From: Rachicladosporium sp. CCFEE 5018
Taxonomy: Eukaryota > Ascomycota > Dothideomycetes > Cladosporiales > Cladosporiaceae
NCBI GenBank assembly: GCA_002077045.2
Contig: KZ111143.1
Span: 233,171 to 297,170 of the forward strand
Length of the DNA: 64,000 nt
Reading direction: 5' to 3'
The translations under genes were made by a program, and so were the position numbers. Shown here in pieces: positions 22,479 through 33,229 of the stretch. The notes under the pieces are model-generated. The model searched no databases and was not told the DNA's origin. It was given only the letters and a program-made list of their open reading frames with translations. Position 1 is the first letter of the stretch. Each line of letters begins with the position of its first letter.

Positions 22479-22780
22479 GATGGTCTCTCGCCCACCTTGT
22501 AGCAAAAGATTGCGGTACGCAGAGCAATTGCAAGATACCTCATATGATGTCGGGTCTGTGCATGAAGTGGAAGTGAAGTCGCCCAGCTATGTGTGCGCAC
22601 GGGAGTTGGCAGACAAGTTTTCAGTACATCGCAACGTTGATCAACTACGTATTGAGGCATTTGAACCGATTGTATCATAACTAGTCGTCTGCGAAGTCTA
22701 ACCATTCGAGGTGCTCCGGTGAGCCCTTCTCGCAATCCATAAACGCCATTGCCACATAGTCAAACCATGAGCCTCGAAAT

Positions 22781-23756
22781 CTATGCCTTGGGGAATGCAC
22801 TCTTCGTCTTGATCCAGCTCTCCATGTCCAGCAAACCCGGATGCCTCTTCTTCAGCTCAGGAATATTTGCACCGTATCCATCGCTGCCAAACCAGTTGAT
22901 CATTACGCCGAGATCAGCAACCATATACTTCAGGAAGCTGCCCAGGAACCAAAATGTGCCCTCTAGCGGTGTGCCGGTAGCCTTTTTGAAGACTTCGGCG
23001 ATTTGATCGACGGTCAGTTCATCGCCTGCGAGACCGAGGGCTTTGTGGTTGTACTCGTTGGGGTTCTCGAAGGCGAGCTTGACGAAGTGGCCGATGTCTG
23101 AGGCGGCGACCCATTGTAGGGGTTTGGTGCCGAGAGTGTCGCGGAGAGCGGCCATGAAGACCTTGGTGGGAAAGCCAGGGGCGAGGTTGTCCATGAAGGC
23201 CACTAGAATGACCGAGTCAGCATTGCGCATAGTGAGCAGGATCCTCGAAGATCTCAATCAACATACCAGGCCTTAGCACAGTCCACCCCATCTGCCCAGC
23301 GCTCGCCTTGAGGTGGTTCTCAATTTCCCACTTCGTAGCAAAATGGTCGATCGGCGTCTTCTCGCTCCAGCTCTTCTCATCTCCACCGCGATCCACACTC
23401 GAGTACACGAACTGCTTCACGCCAACCTTCACACTCTCGTCGATCATGGCTTTTCCTTGCCTGATCTCGCCCTCGGAAGTGACACCCTTTCCTTGCGAAA
23501 TCTGCACGCTGTAGACACCCCAAATTGGTGTGCCGGCAACCTCTTCGGCGGCGCGGAAGAGCGCTGGCACGTCGTCCATGTCGCCTTGGACGAGCTTGAT
23601 GTTTGAGCCTTGTGATGTGAGTTTGCTGGCCGAGGGCGAGGTCTTGTTCCTGGTCACGGCCAAGAGGGTGAAGGCCGCATTGTTGGCGAGGGCGGCGATG
23701 ACTGAGCCGCCCTGCTTGCCAGTTGCACCGGTGACGAGGATAGATTTGGCAGCCAT
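22781..23756 (-). CDS. NmrA-like NAD(P)-binding protein
   Basis: Two exons on the minus strand, 23267-23756 and 22781-23202, with a 64-bp intron (gtatgt...attctag, phase 1), giving 303 residues. The N-terminus MAAKSILVTGATGKQGGSV holds the NmrA/HSCARG glycine-rich motif GATGKQG. Other family blocks are VQGDMDDVPALFRAAEE, FVYSSVDRGG and the spliced WTVLRPVAFMDNL. Members bind NADP and act as redox sensors or regulators, and many lack the SDR catalytic YxxxK. This is a second, distinct NmrA-type gene; the other ends near 9.85 kb. Its neighbour at 24.7 kb is a P450 on the same strand. Confidence 0.9.
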
Positions 23757-24715
23757 GATTGATATTTTGCTTTGATTATACGGATTGGGGATTAGGGATG
23801 GTTTATTCTTGCTGATGACGGAGCGACAAAGAGATCAGAGGCGAAGGATTGAGAGATCCACTATTACCTACTGTGCAGCACCCACCCCCTACTGTACCGC
23901 CGGATCCTCCGCCCCCACAGCGTTGAACCCACAATTCTTCGATCCTACCTTCCGTGCTCAACTCTGTGCGTCCCTATCGCTGATAACCACACGGAAGTCC
24001 GCGAGTCCATGCAGGTACGCACGGCAGAGCACCAACGCACGAAATCCACTGAATTCAAGCCCGGTGCTCGGCAACCAAAGCTTCGATCTGCAAGCAAGCA
24101 TCATCGCTCAGGTACTCAACGGTGAGTGTCAAAACTCTTCGCCGTCCGGATGCTCGCTTGTTCCCGCGTCTGGCGGTGATGTAGGTAAGCTGGCGCCACA
24201 CAGATCTTACCCCTGTACATTATCGGCTCCGCACTTGATCTCCGAAGCATTGGAATCTTGGCGCATGTGAGATTTGGGGGCGGGTTGGGGTTGGTGGCTT
24301 GGTAACACGAGATTCAGGGGTGGAGGTCTAGACTGTAGGTGAGGATGGGCGGTGTTGGTTGGAGATGAGGATGACTGTCAGCCTCACGAGAGAACCATCG
24401 CACGTGTGCCAGACTATGGTTTCGCTGGTATGAGCGTTGCCGCAAGCTATGAACGATGAGTTATGAGAGAAGATATGTGCACCCCTGATATCAGTCGGCA
24501 AGAGCTGCGAGCAATTTAAACCAATTTGAAGAAGGGACCAAATGTGCATAGCATGAGGACAGAAGCCCATTATCATTAATGGGGTATATACAGAACAAGA
24601 TCGCAGGAACTGCCGGATCAAGGCGAAATTAGCTTGATCGGGAGCAAAACTTCCAGATCTATCCCTTCAACCCCGTGAAGTCCATGTCGCATGTCGCAAT
24701 TGCCAGCAAATTCAT
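23757..24715. other. Intergenic, no supported gene
   Basis: About 0.96 kb holding the NmrA-like promoter and the P450 3' region. A plus-strand open frame at 23785-24270 has a biased but unrecognisable product and is not called. Confidence 0.5.
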
Positions 24716-26506
24716 TCATGCAGAGACCGCAGTCGACGCACCAGATGCGCTGAGCTCAGCCTTCTCCTGGTAGCTGATGGGCACTGTCGTGCGGGCGTGC
24801 TTCGCATTAGCGATGAACTCAGCTCGCTCTCTCGCGTCCCGAGCGCTCTCCTCTGCCCACTCGGCCTTGATGCGCTCTCGCTTCTCAGCTGATCGGGGCG
24901 TGAATGCCATCTCGTATGGATCAGGCTTGACAATGAGCAAGCTGTTGGACTTCGTGATGGAAGCGTCGATGCTCTTTCCAGCGGCGTCCTTCTTGAAGTC
25001 CAAGTTGAAGCCCCAGAGGAGCGCGCCGGTGGCAATGAGGGTCTCGTCGCGGGTCAGCGACATGCCGAGGCAGGCGCGCTGGCCGAAGCCGAAGGAGTGG
25101 AAGCCCATGATGTCGGGGAACTGGGTGAGAGGTGCCTGGAAGGTTGGCCAGCCGGCCTCGAGCCAGCGCTCGGGGCGGTAGTGCTCGGCGTCGGGGTACT
25201 TGGTCTCGTTGCGGCAGAAGGCGCTAATATTGGAGTCAGTATACGTCCTCAGAATAGTAACACACGAGCAAACTTACTAGTCAAGAGGCAAGATGCGGGT
25301 GCCCTTCGGAATGAAGTAGCCCTCGTAGAAGCCATCAACCTCAGCCTCGTGTGCAACACCAGTAGGCACGTTCGGTCGCCATCTCATGGTCTCCTTTATG
25401 CAGGCGCGGAGGATGGGCAGATTGGGCATATCGGTAAGCTCGGGCTGGCGTCCGTTGCAGGCAGTGTCAATCTCCTCCTGGCACTTCTTCTGCCACTCCG
25501 GGTGGTGGACCATGGCCAAGAGGAAGTAGTACAAAGGTCCAGCAACTGTGAAGATACCGACGAGAGCCATCATGCCAATAGCACAAGATGCCTCGTAGTC
25601 ACCAGACAGACCACCCGTCCGCTCACCCCGGAGGTAGGTTCGTGTCATTGAAGGACGAGCCTCGCCACGTGCAAGCTTCTCGCGGGTCCTGGTCAGGTTT
25701 GCCAACCACCACGCGTTCTGCTCATCGTGACGCTTTCGCTCAGCGATCTTCCAGGGGTTGATGTGGAATGGCAGGTCCCAGAGAGGTGTAATCACGTTTG
25801 AGATTGGTCCAGCTGGCGACATCTGAGTCAACAGACCCCAAGCGCTCTTGCAGCAGTACTCGCTGAGCTCCGGCTCGTCCCATGCAAGTTGTGTCATGAC
25901 CTTAGCGCACATATCCTCAAGCGAGAAAGCGAAGTTGTCCGGGTCCTCGAGGATGCGGTGTAGCCATCGCTTCGACTCGAAGTAGAGAGCGCCGTTGTAG
26001 TGTGCGTTGGTGCACTCCATGAGGTAGGCGTGGCTGAATTTGCGCTGGCGTGCCCAGTACTCTGTGACAGTATCAGTGTGTGCTGTGTTTCGTTTCAGAT
26101 TCTGAGACGTACGGTTCTTGCCCATGAGAGGGAGATACTCCATCGTGCCGTTGGTGCTCTTTGAGTCGAACAGCGATCGCATAGCGGGACGGTCTGAGTA
26201 GGTCTTCGCACGCTTCACCAGGAGGTCCTCGGCGATCTTCTCGTCCGAGATGATCAAGAAGTTGGCTCCGAGCATAGTAGTCCTATAGATCGGACCATAT
26301 GTTTGGGCCCACTCGTAGAACTTTGTCCACATGAGCTCAATGGGCAGATCGTGGATACGTCCAACCCAGGGTACGAGAGCTGGCCCAGGAGGCTCGCTCG
26401 ACTTGTGGTCCCTCCATGCTGATAGCGACTTCAAGCTGTTGAAGAGTGTGAGGAGAGCAAAGCCCAAGAAGGCCACCACCAGGGCAACGAGTGTGAGAGG
26501 CTGCAT
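24716..26506 (-). CDS. Cytochrome P450 with atypical I-helix
   Basis: Three exons on the minus strand: 26113-26506, 25278-26061 and 24716-25223. The introns are 51 bp (26062-26112, phase 1, stop-free) and 54 bp (25224-25277, phase 2), giving 561 residues. An N-terminal membrane anchor (LTLVALVVAFLGFALLTLF) is followed by the Pro-rich hinge EPPGPALVPWVG. The K-helix ExxR is KETMRWRP and the meander has YRPERW. The heme loop FGFGQRACLG places the axial Cys near residue 444. Where most P450s have AGxDTT in the I-helix, this one appears to have VGIFT: the Gly and Thr stay but the acid is Phe. A tail of about 115 residues follows the heme loop. It looks like the fungal OrdA-type P450s. The substrate is unknown. 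Confidence 0.9.
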
Positions 26507-28273
26507 CGTGAAGATGTTGTGGTCCGGTGTGGGTGGTTGAGAAACAGCCGGGAGGAAACAGGTATAGGGCGCAGAGTGATAGAAGCTGGGTGCTGACGAA
26601 GTGATAAACCTGAACTAGGAGACGTGACCGGGGATCCACAGTAAGAAGCCTTCGCAACGACTACGTTATCTCGTGGCGTGCTTTAAATGAATGGAGATAC
26701 CGCATCTGACGGAAGGGTGTTGCGAGAAAGCCGAAGCGGACGTGAGCGCCTAGTGGAGTGCAAACCAGGCATGCACGCCAATCATATCTGTTACCTGTAG
26801 ATCGATACGTCTCTAGTGCCGTCAATGGCGTGGAGTCTACCTTGCAAGGTGGTGTGTTTCGGGCAGAGGCCGATCTCAAATCATGCAAGGGAGGGAGATT
26901 GTGCCGCTGTCTTGCTCGGCTGCCTGCCGAACGCAGTCAGCTCACATTTCCTTGTTCTCTGCTTTCTATCAGACCGGGCGAGCTTTGCGCAACGTTGGTG
27001 CAACGATGGAAGCCCATCATCTCACAAGCAGTTTCGATCAACAGGAAACACTGGCCGAGACACGCCGCAACGGTGCAACGGTGTTGACTTGGGTGGCGTA
27101 TTCATCAGCCACAGTAATCATATAAGCTTCGCATAGGATCTGAACTCCAGCAGGCTAGGCACGTTCATCGTTGTTGACCTGGTGGAGTCTCTCATCAGGC
27201 CCGCAGCCTCAGCCCTGGGACGCTATGCCACGAGGGGTTTGGTTGTGCTATGCTGGTGCATCGTTGCACCAGATACCTCCACTCTTGATCGGATGGGTGC
27301 AGGACAATTCGTCCTCCCATAGATATTGATGACATCGCTACCAGTTTGCCTCTTTCACCATTGGGACACGAGCGCGCCTAGTGCACCGAAGCTGGGTATA
27401 CTGCCAACATGCAGTCTGGCCTTGGCCGTCACATGTTGTGGTAATTGCGCTCGCCTCATGGAGTCAGCGTGTCCGCACGCCAGCCGTGCGGGACAGGCCT
27501 TCGATGACGAGATATTATCTCCGCCGGGATACCAGCCGCTGCAGCTTGTGTGCGTTGGGGCTGATCCTTGGCTGGCAGGTTGGCACGCGAAAAGAATCGC
27601 AGTCATTTTCAAATGTACTCAAGAATGGCTCCCGAACGTTCGTGGACTATCCGTCGCAGTCATGAGCGTTGTCGTAGCGTCGAACCACCCCTCGGAGTCA
27701 ACTGCGAGGTTGCGATAGGGTAGTGGCGCCGCAATCGACGGGTGCGGACAGGAGTCAGTCGCTCCACCTGTCAACAATCGAGATGCACCAACAGCAGCAC
27801 GGCTCACGCTGAGGTACAGAAGTACTTGCAGGAGGTTCTCTCCGTCGGGACTGTCCGCTGCCGTTGCAGAATAGGGGATCATCGATGCCAGAAGTCGAGA
27901 CACTCACCCCACCTCTATCGTGTTCCTGTGGCTGATACCCGTCCAACGCTCAGGCACACATAGAAATGCGTTGAACTTCGACGATGGAGAGCCGTCGAGT
28001 CTCGTGCAGGAACAACCTCATCGTCACCACAATGCATCGGGAGGGCCGGCTACGATTCATTCCGACCCAGCTCGCGGTCTCTCGCGCGCCGACGCCATGC
28101 TCTGCAGCACATGCCCGTCACCGTAGTTTGGATGACGGACTCCCGATGAGAGCTAGTAATGTAGGTCTCATGCATGAGCTCTCTCTGCTGTTGTCTAGGC
28201 CATATTTTCCTTTGAGCATCATTCACCCTCACCGTTGTTGAATATCTCTCTTAAAAATCCAACAAACATCATC
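26507..28273. promoter_or_regulatory. Divergent promoter region between P450 and FAD monooxygenase
   Basis: A 1.77-kb spacer without a supported gene. It contains a perfect inverted repeat CTGGTGCA-TCGT-TGCACCAG at 27253-27272 and two further GGTGCAACG-type half-sites at 26997-27009 and 27072-27081. Repeated palindromic half-sites between divergent oxidoreductase genes are what a dimeric regulator site would look like; that function is inference. Confidence 0.45.
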
Positions 28274-29916
28274 ATGGCGAAAGAAGGTCAAGAGAGCAAG
28301 CCGCTCGGGTCATACCCCTCGTCTGGCATCAATGTCCTCATCGTGGGCACCGGGCTCGCGGGGCTCACCGCAGCGATCGAGTGCATTCGCAAGGGCCACA
28401 GCGTCCAGGTCCTGGAGCGCGACACTGCAATCAACACAGCAGGTAAGATATGCTCTCTACCGGTAAATCCCCTGGTTCCTGAGAACTAACAGTAGCCAGG
28501 TGATATGTACTTCATGGGCCTCAGCGCAACGCACTTCTTCAAGCACTGGCCAGAGATGAAGGAGGAGTACGACTCCATTGGCCTCCACAACGCTTGGATC
28601 GAGACCTACAAGCACAGCGGCGAGATCATGGTCAAGCCTCTGAAGGTCGCCGAGCGTCTGAAGGCCGCTGGCCTGGACCCCAACACCCCACCAGGCACCT
28701 TCCAAATGCGCCCCCTCATCTACAGAATGTTCGTGCGCCAAGTCGAGAGACTCGGCGTGAAGATCGACTTCAACTCCCGAGTGACTGACTACTTCGAGGA
28801 CGCTGAGAAGGGCACAGCTGGCGTCACTACTCAGGACGGCAAGCGCTACGAGGCGGATGTGGTGATTGCGGCTGATGGCGTGGGGTCCAAGTCACAGAAG
28901 CTTGTTGGTGGCGCTGTGAGGGCGAAGTCTTCGGGCAGAGCTATGTGGAGAGCTGCGTTCCCGATTGAGCATATGGACAAAGACCCGGCGGTCAAGGAGC
29001 ACTACTCTATGGTGGGGCCAGATAAGGACGAGCCGATTGTGCGGACATACTTGGCACCTGGAGCCTATGCTCTGACGCTAACAAGGCCGGATACTATGAT
29101 CTGGATCTTGAACCACGATGTGAGTGTGATGTGAACCTGTATGGAAGCTAGAGGAAAGCTGACAAAAACAGGCAAACGACACCTCATCCGAGTCATGGGA
29201 CAACTACATCAGCTCGGAGGAGGTACTCAAGGGCCTTGACGCCGTTCCCGGTGCAGACAAGTGGGACCCGAAGTTCAAGGACCTCGTTGCGATCACCCCT
29301 CCCAACACCATCGTCAACTTCGAGCTACTATGGCGCGACCCGCAGCTCACATGGGCCTCGCCGGCACGACGAGTCGTCCAGATTGGTGACAGCGCGCACA
29401 CTTTCTTGCCAGCGTCCGGAAACGGCGCTACGCAAGCGATTGAGGACGCCATCACACTTGCATCCTGCTTGCAGCTCGCTGGCAAGGATAACATCCCTGA
29501 TGGCATTGAGGCACACACACGTTACCGGTGAGTCATCTCCGTCCATCTCCACGCTTCTTCACAATAGATTGCTGACATACCCTCATAGCTTCATCCGCAA
29601 CTCCTGCGCCCAAAAGATGGGCTTCTCCAACGCCGAGCTCCTCCAAGACACCGACTGGTCAAAAGTGAAACTCAACCCGCGTCTCGCACAGCCCAAGCAC
29701 CCGAAGTGGGTCTGGGCGCACGACCCAGAAGTCTACGCGTACGAGAACTGGGAGAAGAACATCGAGACGATGAAAGCGGGCGTGACATTCGACGAGAGTG
29801 GAATCCCGCCGAACTTCCCCGAGGGGTACAAGTGGGAGCCGTGGACGATTGATTATATTATGGAGTGCAAGAAGAATCAGGTGCCTGTGGATTTGGGGCC
29901 GGGGAATTGGGATTAG
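28274..29916 (+). CDS. FAD-dependent monooxygenase (salicylate-hydroxylase-like)
   Basis: Four exons: 28274-28442, 28500-29119, 29172-29527 and 29589-29916. The introns are 57, 52 and 61 bp, with phases 1, 0 and 2, giving 490 residues. The FAD ADP-binding loop VLIVGTGLAG is at residues 21-30 and ends in the acidic VLERD. The DG motif VVIAADGVGSKS and the GD motif IGDSAHTFLPASGNGATQAIEDA are both intact, defining a group A flavin monooxygenase. The enzyme should hydroxylate an aromatic or polyketide substrate using NAD(P)H and oxygen. It is divergent from the P450 at 24.7-26.5 kb, which suggests but does not prove a shared pathway. The start at 28274 is preferred because it lies closest to the FAD fold. 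Confidence 0.92.
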
Positions 29917-30285
29917 ATGCGTGCATCGTGGGCGAGATGGGAGGTACGGGTGAAGTTGGGGGTTAGATGCCGTGATGTGAAAATGCTATCATATAAATAA
30001 GCTTGTCTTCAAAGACTGCTGGGTGCCACGTTCGATATGTTGCCCTCTGGCAGCTGCACATCTGTACCTCAGAGTTGTGCTTCGATTGATGCAGCTGTAG
30101 CGTAGAGCTACGATACGGTTCTACCATCGAAAGTCGAGCCGGACGTGTGGCACAACGACTGGCTGGATCTGCATGAAGTCGCCTTCCGATTGAGGCAGAT
30201 TCCGGCTTCACTGATAAGCTCCACTCATACACAGTCACAAGACGCCGGACTCTAAGAGCGGCGGAGGACATTCGATCATTGAGCG
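29917..30285. other. Convergent 3' spacer
   Basis: No gene seen between the FAD monooxygenase stop and the amidase remnant. Confidence 0.6.
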
Positions 30286-31033
30286 TTATTCTCGGTTGGT
30301 CATCAGAGGCTTAGGCAGCGGTCTCCGCTCGAAAGCCTCCTCACAGCCTCTCATGAACCTCAATAGCGTTTCTTCACCTCCACCTTTCGCAACGAAGCAC
30401 AGCCCAAAAGGCCGCTCGTTCTCCTTACTGTACTGTATTGTCTTCAGAGGCGCGGTGGCGATCGGGTAACCTATGATAATGCGATCAGCGGCAGTTCTCG
30501 AGCCTTGTAGGTAGTCGTAGAGAGAGTGAAAAGGCTTACCAGCACCAGCAGCGTAAGTGCACAGCGGACTATCGCCCAACGCAACCAAGACATCGACGCT
30601 CTGGAAAATCGGGTCCAGTGCTTCCTTGCCTCGTTTCCTTATCTCGCGTGCCATTGCCTCAGCTTGCTCCGGTGTCGTGCGATTCGAGAGCAGCTCAATA
30701 ATTTCATGCTGGGAGGGATGACCTATAGGACCGCATGATTAGCCAGGTAGCTCAAGATACTTCAAAGAGGTGAAGAGTGGTACTCGGTGGCAGAGCAACA
30801 TCCCTGTGCGCTTCGTTCCAAGCCACCATGTCCCCGAGAGATCGAATCTCGGAGGTCTTGAAAGACGAGAGGAAGGCCGGCATGCGAGTTGTTCGGAGAT
30901 GGTGCACTGTAAGCGATATTAGCAGCTGATTTCTTGCCACCGGGAACGTTGTGAGAGCGGTGTGAGTCTGGAACTCACTGCAGGTCTCTTGAAAGAGGCA
31001 GCCCAGTAGGAGCTCATGTTGACATATGATCAT
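30286..31033 (-). pseudogene. C-terminal remnant of an amidase-signature enzyme
   Basis: Four exon pieces on the minus strand: 30979-31033, 30784-30906, 30540-30722 and 30286-30470. The introns are 72, 61 and 69 bp, all with good borders, and the phases agree, giving at most 181 residues. The content matches only the C-terminal third of amidases: RSLGDMVAWNEAH, then LVALGDSP, AAGAGYPIATAPL after splicing, and RPFGLCFVAKGGGEETLLRFM. The Gly/Ser-rich core with the Ser-cisSer-Lys triad is absent. In the same frame a stop codon lies just upstream of the first Met, and no amidase-like sequence continues toward 31315. The gene is therefore truncated, although the remaining splice sites are intact. 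It may still be transcribed. Confidence 0.75.
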
Positions 31034-31315
31034 CCCCGTTTAGTGCAACATCTGATGTAGATTGGTGTCGAAACACTGGCTTGCTACACATCTGACACAT
31101 TGTAAAGAGAAACAGATCGGGGGGTTCCATGCAGAACTAGCAGACTGAAGTTGTTTCGTGCTTACCTGGGAGCTTACCTGCCCCGCTCTGTGGCTTGCTT
31201 GACGCGCAGGAGGACGTGACAGATAGGCTGCTGGGCCAGCAGCACACCTTCCTCACATGTCAACCACACTCTTACGGCCAGACACACCGACGCGTTACCC
31301 CGAGATCAATCAGCG

Positions 31316-32854
31316 ATGGATTCAGCATTGCTTGCGGGGCGAGTCGGCGTGGCCGGCCTCGGCCTCGGCGCCGTCTCGACAGGCATAGACCTCGTCCATG
31401 TAATCCGTTCAGCACTTGATGCGTGGGACCAATTTAGTAATGCTGAGAGGGACGTAAGTTTCTTCAGAGCCAAGCTGCTTCTCCAGAGGGCTATACTCGA
31501 TAGTTGGAGATCGTATTGGTATGGGTACAGGAAGAATGGCCGAGTGAGTATTGATGAGCTTCAACTGCTCGGCGCTCACGACAGCACGATCAAGACCATC
31601 TTGGCCTCGGTGCATGATGAGCTTCGCTATCTGGATCCTGTCAAAGTTCTGCACCGGGCGCAGCAATCCCTCGCAGCGAGCAGCAAAGTCACATGGATCG
31701 CAGGGCAGGAGAAAGTTGCGCAAGATGCGCTTCAGAGAGTCGAGTCACTTCTGAGCGGCCTGTACAGGCTTTTGCCACCGTTATCGCCGCATGCAGAAGC
31801 GCAAATGATGATGGCGCTGTACGATATTGACCAATCTCGGATGCATAACAATCAGCAACGTCCCTTGCCGTTGATTCAAAGAGTTGCACAGCTGCGACAA
31901 CTCAACGAAGACTTGGATGACGAGCTGCAACAGCGGATCGATACTTGGCAAACCCAAAGTAAGACAATAGCAGATGTCATGGCACCGCAACCGACCGGTT
32001 TGGTGCCCGAAGTGGGAACAGCCGGTACGCGGAGTCGGGGCAAAGGGGTCCTGGTGGAGTGGAAAGCTTATGCCGTATTGCAGGGCGCCCACGGCGTCGA
32101 GCTCAGGAGTCGGAGAGACAACTTAGCGAGGCTGCTCAAAGCTCGAGATAAACCTGAAGAGCTGCTGGCACTTTCCGGCGCGGGTTATTTTGACGACGTT
32201 GCCAACAAACGGTATGGCTTTGTATTCGAGTCTCCAGCCAGAGGCACAGATGCATCGATCGTATCTCTCAATACACTCCTGCGCGACGCTAGAGCGGAGA
32301 GCTTGCCATCGCTAGAGCACCGGTACCTGATCGCGTATCGCTTAGCGTTATCGCTCTCGATCTTGTTCGTTGTCGGATGGCTGCATAAGGGCCTTCGGAG
32401 TCACAATATCCTGTTTGTCAAGGAAGGCGAACAGCTGCAATGGACACAGCCATATCTCTGCGGCTTTGCTTTCTCGAGACCCGACAAGCCGAACGAGGTT
32501 TCCGAAAAGCTTGAGCACAGCGAGCGTTTCAATCTATATCGTCATCCGATGACTCAGAACGCGCCACGACTGGGTTACAGGAAGGCGTTTGACATTTACA
32601 GCTTCGGTGTCATACTCTTCGAGATCGCTGCGTGGACCCCAGCCTTCACGCGCTGGAAGCACGACCCCATAAAGTTCCGAGAAGAGCTCATCAAGCCGAG
32701 TGATCTCGCCCGCGTTGCTCATTGGATGGGTTCTGATTATCGGGATGTTATGTTGAAGTGTCTCGATGGCACTTTCGAACAAGATGGCCTTGAAGTTCCG
32801 CGGATGTTCTTCCCGGAAGTTGTCGAAGTATTGAGAGATCTGATGGCGCAATGA
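31316..32854 (+). CDS. HeLo-like domain fused to predicted pseudokinase
   Basis: Single exon, 512 residues. Residues 1 to about 190 look like a HET-S/LopB-HeLo helical domain: a Gly/Ala-rich N-terminal helix, then a WDQFSNAERDVSFFRAKLLLQRAILDSW segment (20 residues plus) with the usual L..Q...L..W spacing. From about residue 240 a protein-kinase fold is visible. It has a beta3-like VLVEWKAY, an alphaE region, a catalytic loop reading WLHKGLRSHNILF, and an F-helix AFDIYSFGVILFEIA. In the catalytic loop the HRD Asp is replaced by Gly359. The DFG segment reads CGFAF (382-386), so its Asp is also lost. Both substitutions predict an inactive kinase. HeLo domains permeabilise membranes in fungal incompatibility, and animal MLKL likewise pairs a four-helix killer domain with a pseudokinase. 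A cell-death role is inference. Confidence 0.8.
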   Translation: MDSALLAGRVGVAGLGLGAVSTGIDLVHVIRSALDAWDQFSNAERDVSFFRAKLLLQRAILDSWRSYWYGYRKNGRVSIDELQLLGAHDSTIKTILASVHDELRYLDPVKVLHRAQQSLAASSKVTWIAGQEKVAQDALQRVESLLSGLYRLLPPLSPHAEAQMMMALYDIDQSRMHNNQQRPLPLIQRVAQLRQLNEDLDDELQQRIDTWQTQSKTIADVMAPQPTGLVPEVGTAGTRSRGKGVLVEWKAYAVLQGAHGVELRSRRDNLARLLKARDKPEELLALSGAGYFDDVANKRYGFVFESPARGTDASIVSLNTLLRDARAESLPSLEHRYLIAYRLALSLSILFVVGWLHKGLRSHNILFVKEGEQLQWTQPYLCGFAFSRPDKPNEVSEKLEHSERFNLYRHPMTQNAPRLGYRKAFDIYSFGVILFEIAAWTPAFTRWKHDPIKFREELIKPSDLARVAHWMGSDYRDVMLKCLDGTFEQDGLEVPRMFFPEVVEVLRDLMAQ

Positions 32855-33229
32855 GTATGCCACATGCAGAACTCACCGTGCTTTGCAATAGCTCCAAGCA
32901 ATCGGAGCCCATCGTGCTTCCATGGTAAAGCATCGGTAGGCGACCACCGAAACGAGCTATACCACATCTCAGAAGAGCGAAGAGCGTATCAGCAGCATGC
33001 AATAACAGCTTGGATCGGCCTCTGCGTAATCTAGGCGTTAGTCACGTTAGCAAAGTATCTATATGTACGTGAATGTGAGGTCAGGGTGTCAATGGCGTGG
33101 CTTGGATTTGCATAGACTGAGGTGATCAGTGACGAGGATCGGGAGGAACCGCACAAGAGTCTCGGGACAGAAACACTAAGCACGCATTGGGGTGCATCTC
33201 GTGTCTACCATCTGTTCAACACTCCAGTG
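32855..33229. other. Intergenic, no supported gene
   Basis: Short spacer between two plus-strand genes. An in-frame upstream Met for the next gene exists at 33122, but it would put a non-conserved tail ahead of a good mitochondrial presequence. Confidence 0.55.
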
